Source: a virus. From it: a DNA stretch of 37,769 nucleotides. The stretch lies in the IMG/VR virus record IMGVR_UViG_3300032294_003113, positions 1 through 37,769 of that record; one strand, given 5' to 3'. The translations under genes and the position numbers were made by a program. Below are positions 34,256 through 37,769 of this stretch, in pieces; position 1 is the stretch's first letter, and the number at the start of each line of letters is the position of its first letter. The notes under the pieces were generated by a model. That model saw nothing but the letters and a program-made list of their open reading frames with translations, was not told the origin of the DNA and made no database searches.

Positions 34256-35287
34256 TTAAATTAATTTTGAATAGTTAAACATTTTTAAGTCGTTTTTAAT
34301 CGCAATGGATTTTCTAAGATTATAGCATGAACCATGCCTCATTAGTCCATAATAGGAATTAATAGATTCTCTTGTTTGAGATTTCTTTGCTCTTTCTTTT
34401 ACTGAATTTCGAATGTAAAGGGAGAAAGGTTTTACAATGTATCCAACTAAATTTACACCGCATTCTAACTTATTATGTTTTGTTTTGCAAGGATTCAATT
34501 TTAAATTCAAAGTATTCAAAAAATAATTAATTTCTAAAATTGTTTGTTGAATAGAAATTGTTTTTGGTAAAATTAAAACCATATCATCCAAATAACGAAA
34601 ATAATAAGGAGTAATATTTTCTAGAATCCAATGATCAAAATCATTTAAATACAAATTTGCAAATATCTGAGATGTTAAGTTGCCAATTGGTAAACCTGTA
34701 TTTTTATTAAATAAAGATTTTCTTTCTGGTATTAATTTTTTTAAATTTGGATTACCTTTATAAAAATATTTCTCCGTAGGATTTTGATGAATAAAAAAAC
34801 TTAATAATTCTAATGTTTTAGAGTTGTCAATAATTTCATAAACTTTATCTTGTAAAATTTGTTTATGAATTGAAACATAAAAATTTGCAATATCTACTTG
34901 AAGATAAAGATAATCTTCTTTTTGATTCCAGAATTTTCTTAAACATTTTTGAAATTCTTTTGCACACCTTAGAGTACCTCGATTCTTTAAACAAGCATAA
35001 GTCGTTGAAATATAATCGTCTTCTATGTGAGAAATTCTATTATAAAGCAAATGATGAACAATTCGATCTCTAAAATTTGCTGCCCATACTTCTCTTGGTT
35101 TTGGTTTTGTTATAATAAAGTAAATATGCGAATCTGGATAATAGATATCATTTTTTAATTCTTCATAAAGATTCCATAAATTTTCTTCCAAATGAAATTC
35201 AAATTGTATTTGTTGAAATGTATTTCTCTTATTTCTTCTACAATCATAATATGCAGAAACAACTTCAGAAAATGTGATGTCATTCAC
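34256..35287 (-). CDS. DGR reverse transcriptase
   Basis: 343 aa. It copies the template RNA into mutagenised cDNA. Motifs: KPKPREVWAANFRDRIVHHL (61-80), QVDIANFYVSI with catalytic D132, GLPIGNLTSQ (198-207; the G-x-x-x-SQ version specific to DGR enzymes, in place of QG in other reverse transcriptases), and YFRYLDD with YLDD at 232-235. A C-terminal thumb follows, with no maturase or endonuclease domain. The frame starts at GTG (35285-35287), fixed by an in-frame TGA 9 nt upstream; a GGAG about 9 nt before it lies at the template's 3' end. Downstream of the template, in the order avd-TR-RT. Confidence 0.95.
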   Translation of the reverse strand: MNDITFSEVVSAYYDCRRNKRNTFQQIQFEFHLEENLWNLYEELKNDIYYPDSHIYFIITKPKPREVWAANFRDRIVHHLLYNRISHIEDDYISTTYACLKNRGTLRCAKEFQKCLRKFWNQKEDYLYLQVDIANFYVSIHKQILQDKVYEIIDNSKTLELLSFFIHQNPTEKYFYKGNPNLKKLIPERKSLFNKNTGLPIGNLTSQIFANLYLNDFDHWILENITPYYFRYLDDMVLILPKTISIQQTILEINYFLNTLNLKLNPCKTKHNKLECGVNLVGYIVKPFSLYIRNSVKERAKKSQTRESINSYYGLMRHGSCYNLRKSIAIKNDLKMFNYSKLI

Positions 35288-35572
35288 AACTATTCACTCC
35301 GGAAGGCACGCACGCAGTTGGTGTTCGTCTTATTGTTGTTGTTCGTATTACCATTGTTAAAGTTCAGATTGCAACCGTTAGTAGCACTATTCTCCGTAGA
35401 AGACCAATAATTGGTGGCGGAGAACGTAATTAAATTTACTATCACAAGTCAATTTTTAGAATTGAGTGTTCGTTAGAACTTCTACCTGTGTTTTCAGGTA
35501 AGTAAATCGCGTGAATTGAGATCACTGTCATCTCGCTAGAAAATGACATTCTGCTCATTGTGAATGACTCTA
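35288..35572 (-). ncRNA. DGR template RNA region (between Avd and RT)
   Basis: The stretch from the Avd stop to the RT start contains the template repeat and 144 nt of leader without an ORF. The leader has perfect short hairpins: ACCTG-loop-CAGGT at 35484-35499 and GAGAT-loop-ATCTC at 35518-35534, and an alternative TGTCAT/ATGACA pairing (35526-35548) that excludes the second. Structured RNA upstream of the template is needed with Avd and RT for cDNA priming in the Bordetella phage DGR (family knowledge). RNA boundaries are inferred. Confidence 0.65.
35299..35428 (-). repeat. DGR template repeat (TR)
   Basis: 130 bp matching all three variable repeats. In coding sense it has 14 AAY codons (AAT/AAC), with the densest run AAC AAC AAC AAT AAG ACG AAC ACC AAC; these are the adenines mutated in the targets. 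It would read NYWSSTENSATNGCNLNFNN if translated. The 3' end GCGTGCGTGCCTTCCGG matches the targets exactly, then diverges (AGTG here, TGTG in targets). No gene uses it as protein. Confidence 0.96.
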
Positions 35573-35908
35573 TTATTTAGAGTACTTAAACCATCCTGTT
35601 GCTTGTTTTACACAAGGTCTACTGACTTCAACATAAAGTCCATATTGCCTTTCAGTAATAATATTCATATCTTTTCCAATACGAATAAGATAGGAAAGAA
35701 AATCTAAAGAAGAAACTAGATTATCTAAATATTCTGTTTTATTTTTATGTCTGGCTGATTTATAAATTAAATCTACACAATCTAACGCTGTATTTTGAAT
35801 TCTTATTCCTATTGTAAATTTATATTCTCTAGGAAAATTTTTAACAATAATAAAAACTCTTTTGACCATTTCACTAATATCACGATAAATTTGCAATTCT
35901 TCTACCAT
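35573..35908 (-). CDS. avd: Avd-like DGR accessory protein (four-helix bundle)
   Basis: 111 aa, all helical, basic. FPREYKFTIGIRIQNTALDC, then LVSSLDFLSYLIRIGKDMN and RQYGLYVEVSRPCVKQATGW match the bAvd/S23-like four-helix-bundle family, whose barrel-shaped pentamer binds RT and template RNA in the Bordetella phage system. Lies between the second target and the template, the classic avd-TR-RT order. ATG at 35908; the upstream gap has a CAAG-type short repeat and no clear Shine-Dalgarno sequence. Confidence 0.9.
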   Translation of the reverse strand: MVEELQIYRDISEMVKRVFIIVKNFPREYKFTIGIRIQNTALDCVDLIYKSARHKNKTEYLDNLVSSLDFLSYLIRIGKDMNIITERQYGLYVEVSRPCVKQATGWFKYSK

Positions 35909-35936
35909 AATTTAAAAAAAAACAAGTAATAAGGGA

Positions 35937-35963
35937 CAAGTAACAAGAAACAAGTATCAATAG
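35937..35963 (-). repeat. CAAG-rich short repeat downstream of DGR target 2
   Basis: + strand CAAGTAACAAGAAACAAG, then TATCAATAG, overlapping the stop of target 2 (35957). The same string follows target 1 at 29608-29633, and a shortened form (CAAGTATCAATAGG) follows target 3. In target 2 an extra unit, ACAAGTAATAAGGG, precedes it (from 35922). Homology therefore extends beyond the variable repeat on its 3' side. Confidence 0.6.
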
Positions 35964-36427
35964 GTAACACACCGGAAGGCACGCACGCAGATGGCGCCCG
36001 CCTTATTGTCGTTGCCCGTAGTACCACTGCCAAAGAACAGATTGCAACCGTTAGTAGCACTATTCTCCGTAGAAGACCAATAATTGGTGGCGGAGAACGT
36101 ATCCCACTGAGTTCTACAAATATAACCAGGATTATTTAATTGTGATATTGAAGGAACAAACCAATCAGAAAAATTAAATCCACAATTAATCAATTGAGCT
36201 TGCAATCCCGGCCATTCGAAGATGCAACATTTATTTCCAACTAATGTTGAATTATATTGCCCTCCAGCCCATGCTGATGATACTTGAGTACAAGCAGGGG
36301 CGACAATCCAGGCAGTACCACATGCTTTACATATAATTCTACTTCCATCAGGTAGTGTGGTTCCTGTGGGGCATACTGAAATTAAACTCGATTGCCACCA
36401 TGAAGTGGGTCCAATAATAAATCCCAT
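35957..36427 (-). CDS. DGR variable protein 2 (C-type-lectin-like / DUF1566-type adhesin)
   Basis: 156 aa, 11 Cys. Starts MGFIIGPTSWWQSSLISVCP, nearly the same as the 36523 gene in the constant part (TAWIVAPACTQVSSAWAGGQ, NYWSSTENSAT, CVRAFRCVTY). The last 130 bases of its C-terminal part are variable repeat 2: the first half is still identical to the template, and the second half reads NLFFGSGTTGNDNKAGAIC. No signal peptide. It has its own late-promoter motif 23 nt upstream and lies between the Avd gene and the third target. Probably a receptor-binding tip protein of the virion fibre encoded upstream. Confidence 0.9.
   Translation of the reverse strand: MGFIIGPTSWWQSSLISVCPTGTTLPDGSRIICKACGTAWIVAPACTQVSSAWAGGQYNSTLVGNKCCIFEWPGLQAQLINCGFNFSDWFVPSISQLNNPGYICRTQWDTFSATNYWSSTENSATNGCNLFFGSGTTGNDNKAGAICVRAFRCVTY
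35972..36101 (-). repeat. DGR variable repeat 2 (VR2)
   Basis: 130 bp against the template: 14 differences, all at template A. All lie in the half nearest the 3' end (IMH side); the four AAY codons at the 5' end are unmutated. This one-sided pattern suggests a partial cDNA copy or a crossover inside the repeat. Confidence 0.95.
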
Positions 36428-36449
36428 ATTTCTCTTACAATTTATTTCT

Positions 36450-36457
36450 ATTTATTT
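36450..36457 (-). promoter_or_regulatory. Late-promoter motif AATAAATA for DGR target 2
   Basis: Exact NATAAATA match on the minus strand, 23 nt upstream of the ATG at 36427. The stretch AAATAAATAGAAATAAATTG and on to the ATG is duplicated before target 3, so promoter, leader and gene were copied together. Confidence 0.6.
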
Positions 36458-36512
36458 AAGTGTAATTACGCCCGATGAATTTGTACATGATATATTTTGA
36501 ATTCTTGCTCCT
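36453..36512 (-). pseudogene. Remnant of a fibre C-terminal coding segment between targets 3 and 2
   Basis: On the minus strand this frame reads GARIQNISCTNSSGVITLK then TAA. It matches the fibre gene segment NIAICTNPSGPITLN (37331-37375) in protein and in DNA: AAGTGTAATT, then GATG.ATTTGTACAT, shared on the + strand. No start codon or full gene exists here. It looks like the leftover 3' part of a duplicated fibre gene. Confidence 0.5.
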
Positions 36513-36522
36513 AATACAAGTA

Positions 36523-36993
36523 TCAATAGGTAACACACCGGAAGGCACGCACGCAGTAGGTGCGCGCCTTATAGCTGCCGAACGTATTACCATTGATAAA
36601 GCACAGAAAGCAACCGCCAGTAGCACTAGTCTCCGTAGAAGACCAATAAGTGGTGGCGGAGAACGTATCCCACTGAGTTCTACAAATATAACCAGGATTA
36701 TTTAATTGTGATATTGAAGGAACAAACCAATCAGAAGGATTAAATCCACAATTAGCCAATTGAGATTGCAATCCCGACCATTCGAAGATGCAACATTTAT
36801 TTCCAACTAATGTTGAATTATATTGCCCTCCAGCCCATTGTGATCCTACTTGAGTACAAGAAGGGGCGACAATCCAAGCAGTACCACCTGCCTTACATAT
36901 AATCCTACTTCCATCAGGTAGTGTGGTTCCTGTGGGACATGCCGTAATTAAACTCAATTGCCACCATGAAGTAGGTCCAATAATCAATCCCAT
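36523..36993 (-). CDS. DGR variable protein 3 (C-type-lectin-like / DUF1566-type adhesin)
   Basis: 156 aa, 11 Cys. Starts MGLIIGPTSWWQLSLITACP; constant part almost identical to target 1 at DNA level and to target 2 in protein. The C-terminus has TYWSSTETSATGGCFLCFIN and the invariant VRAFRCVTY end. Its variable repeat is the most changed (19 sites). It lies 67 nt downstream of the tail-fibre gene stop, in the same orientation, with a late-promoter motif in the gap; a fibre-tip adhesin is the natural reading. The three copies let one template diversify several binding surfaces. Confidence 0.9.
   Translation of the reverse strand: MGLIIGPTSWWQLSLITACPTGTTLPDGSRIICKAGGTAWIVAPSCTQVGSQWAGGQYNSTLVGNKCCIFEWSGLQSQLANCGFNPSDWFVPSISQLNNPGYICRTQWDTFSATTYWSSTETSATGGCFLCFINGNTFGSYKARTYCVRAFRCVTY
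36538..36667 (-). repeat. DGR variable repeat 3 (VR3)
   Basis: 130 bp against the template: 19 differences, all at template A, spread over the entire repeat (for example AAC to GGC, TTC, CGC and TAC; AAT to TTT). C, G and T positions are untouched. Confidence 0.95.
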
Positions 36994-37014
36994 ATTTCTC
37001 TTACAATTTATTTC

Positions 37015-37022
37015 TATTTATT
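37015..37022 (-). promoter_or_regulatory. Late-promoter motif AATAAATA for DGR target 3
   Basis: Exact NATAAATA match on the minus strand, 22 nt upstream of the ATG at 36993, in the 67-nt gap after the fibre gene. Downstream leader identical to that of target 2. Confidence 0.6.
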
Positions 37023-37060
37023 TGAGAACAATTATTGTTTCAAATTAAAAATAAAAGAAC

Positions 37061-37769
37061 TCATCTAAAGCTACCATTCAACATCCCAAAAATTGTATAA
37101 TTCGAAGCAGTACTTGCAGAACCAACTGTATTGATACCAGTGAAATTAAAAATATCATAAGAATTCGTTCCACCTATGGCAACTATACCTCCAGACCAAA
37201 GAATAGATCTAGTTACTCCATTTAGACTGATATTACTACAAGCATATCCAATGAAACTTTGATTTACTATGACAGAAAAAGTAATAGATCTATTATTAAA
37301 TGAACTATCAGTAGGAATGCCTGTTACATTAAGTGTAATTGGTCCTGATGGATTTGTACATATTGCAATATTACCACTTCCGGTATTATAAACTAAATTA
37401 ATTGTATTTCCGTTAATAATATTTGTCTTTTCACTGGACGAATTTAATCTAGTATCAGTTACACTAGAAAATCCTGAAATTAAACTATTTCCGATTACAT
37501 GAAGTTTTTCTGATGGATTTGAAATTCCAATTCCAAGATCACCCATTAAATCAATATTAACAATAGAATCCCCAGAACCAACTTGAAAAGGTTGAAATAC
37601 TCTTGTCGTTCTTATTCCTACATATCCTTCAGAAGTAATTGCGACTACTCTATTATTAGACCTAGTTCCAAAAGTCAATGGAACAGAAGATCTAATAATA
37701 TCAGTATTCAAAGTACTTCCACCAATACCAATTGAGTTGCTACCAATAGAAGTAACTGTAGTTCCAGAA
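37061..37769 (-). CDS. Tail-fibre-like protein, C-terminal part (start beyond right edge)
   Basis: The frame is open through the right edge (GTTVTSIGSNSIGIGGSTLN upstream of the TTG at 37711), so this is the end of a longer gene, not a 216-aa protein. It contains fibre-type repeats (TSEGYVGIRTTRVFQPFQVG, then LMGDLGIGISNPSEKLHVIG, the G(I/V)G-x-x-x-PSEKLHV pattern of fibre shafts), followed by a beta-rich tip ending IFGMLNGSFR. It likely forms a trimeric fibre on which the DGR adhesins encoded just downstream sit; the physical link is inference. Confidence 0.8.
   Translation of the reverse strand, partial: SGTTVTSIGSNSIGIGGSTLNTDIIRSSVPLTFGTRSNNRVVAITSEGYVGIRTTRVFQPFQVGSGDSIVNIDLMGDLGIGISNPSEKLHVIGNSLISGFSSVTDTRLNSSSEKTNIINGNTINLVYNTGSGNIAICTNPSGPITLNVTGIPTDSSFNNRSITFSVIVNQSFIGYACSNISLNGVTRSILWSGGIVAIGGTNSYDIFNFTGINTVGSASTASNYTIFGMLNGSFR

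Noticed and set aside
35192-35410. A 72-aa plus-strand frame across the template repeat
   Set aside because: It is the antisense of the AAY-rich template and RT start; no promoter or ribosome site.
35288-35430. The template repeat read as the broken C-terminus of a fourth adhesin gene
   Set aside because: There is no constant region upstream, every variable codon is AAY, and all repeats radiate from it by A changes only, so it is the template rather than a decayed target.
36475-36705. A 76-aa plus-strand frame across variable repeat 3
   Set aside because: Antisense of the diversified region; A-site mutagenesis would scramble it.

Overview
The window looks like part of the genome of a T4-like myovirus of cyanobacteria (a cyanomyovirus), very AT-rich and densely packed. 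The support is a T4-type baseplate and hub block (gp4, gp48, gp53, gp26, gp51, gp27-like, gp5), the replication and late-transcription trio gp32-gp59-gp33, and accessory genes typical of marine and freshwater cyanophages (phoH, thyX, glutaredoxin). All identifications rest on reading the sequence and on remembered family features; no database search was run.

Layout. 1-5355 (-) is a giant tail-fibre-like protein open at the left edge. 5465-6003 (+) is a short leftover strip with a host-like promoter, two tiny genes and an odd tRNA. 6019-18356 (-) is a baseplate hub/tape-measure operon: tube initiator, gp26, gp51, two long tape-measure-like proteins (one with two wall-hydrolase domains), gp27-like hub, gp5 and a small beta-helix protein. 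18447-20859 (+) is gp4, an unknown gene, gp48 and gp53. A hairpin terminator separates these from the leftward gp32. 20890-28532 (-) holds gp32 (split by a group I intron), gp59, gp33, an exonuclease, PhoH, ThyX, glutaredoxin and many small unknown genes. 28573-37769 (-) is an accessory region of fibre and surface-glycan genes.

The most striking system is a complete diversity-generating retroelement (DGR) at 29.6-37.0 kb. It has a reverse transcriptase (34256-35287), an Avd-like accessory protein (35573-35908), a 130-bp template repeat (35299-35428) and three target genes, each ending in a 130-bp variable repeat. Against the template the three variable repeats differ at 17, 14 and 19 positions, and every difference falls on a template adenine (coding-strand sense). 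Two targets sit beside the cassette, directly downstream of a tail-fibre gene. The third lies about 5.5 kb away, beyond an inserted block for a 2OG-Fe(II) oxygenase, a carbamoyltransferase, a sulfotransferase and a GT9-like glycosyltransferase. Each target has its own T4-type late-promoter motif, which suggests that the diversified proteins are late virion adhesins.

A second notable element is the group I intron (about 516 nt, 21376-21891) inside the single-stranded-DNA-binding protein gene gp32. It carries recognisable P, Q, R and S core sequences and a truncated PD-(D/E)XK homing endonuclease remnant. The predicted splice restores a continuous 304-residue gp32.
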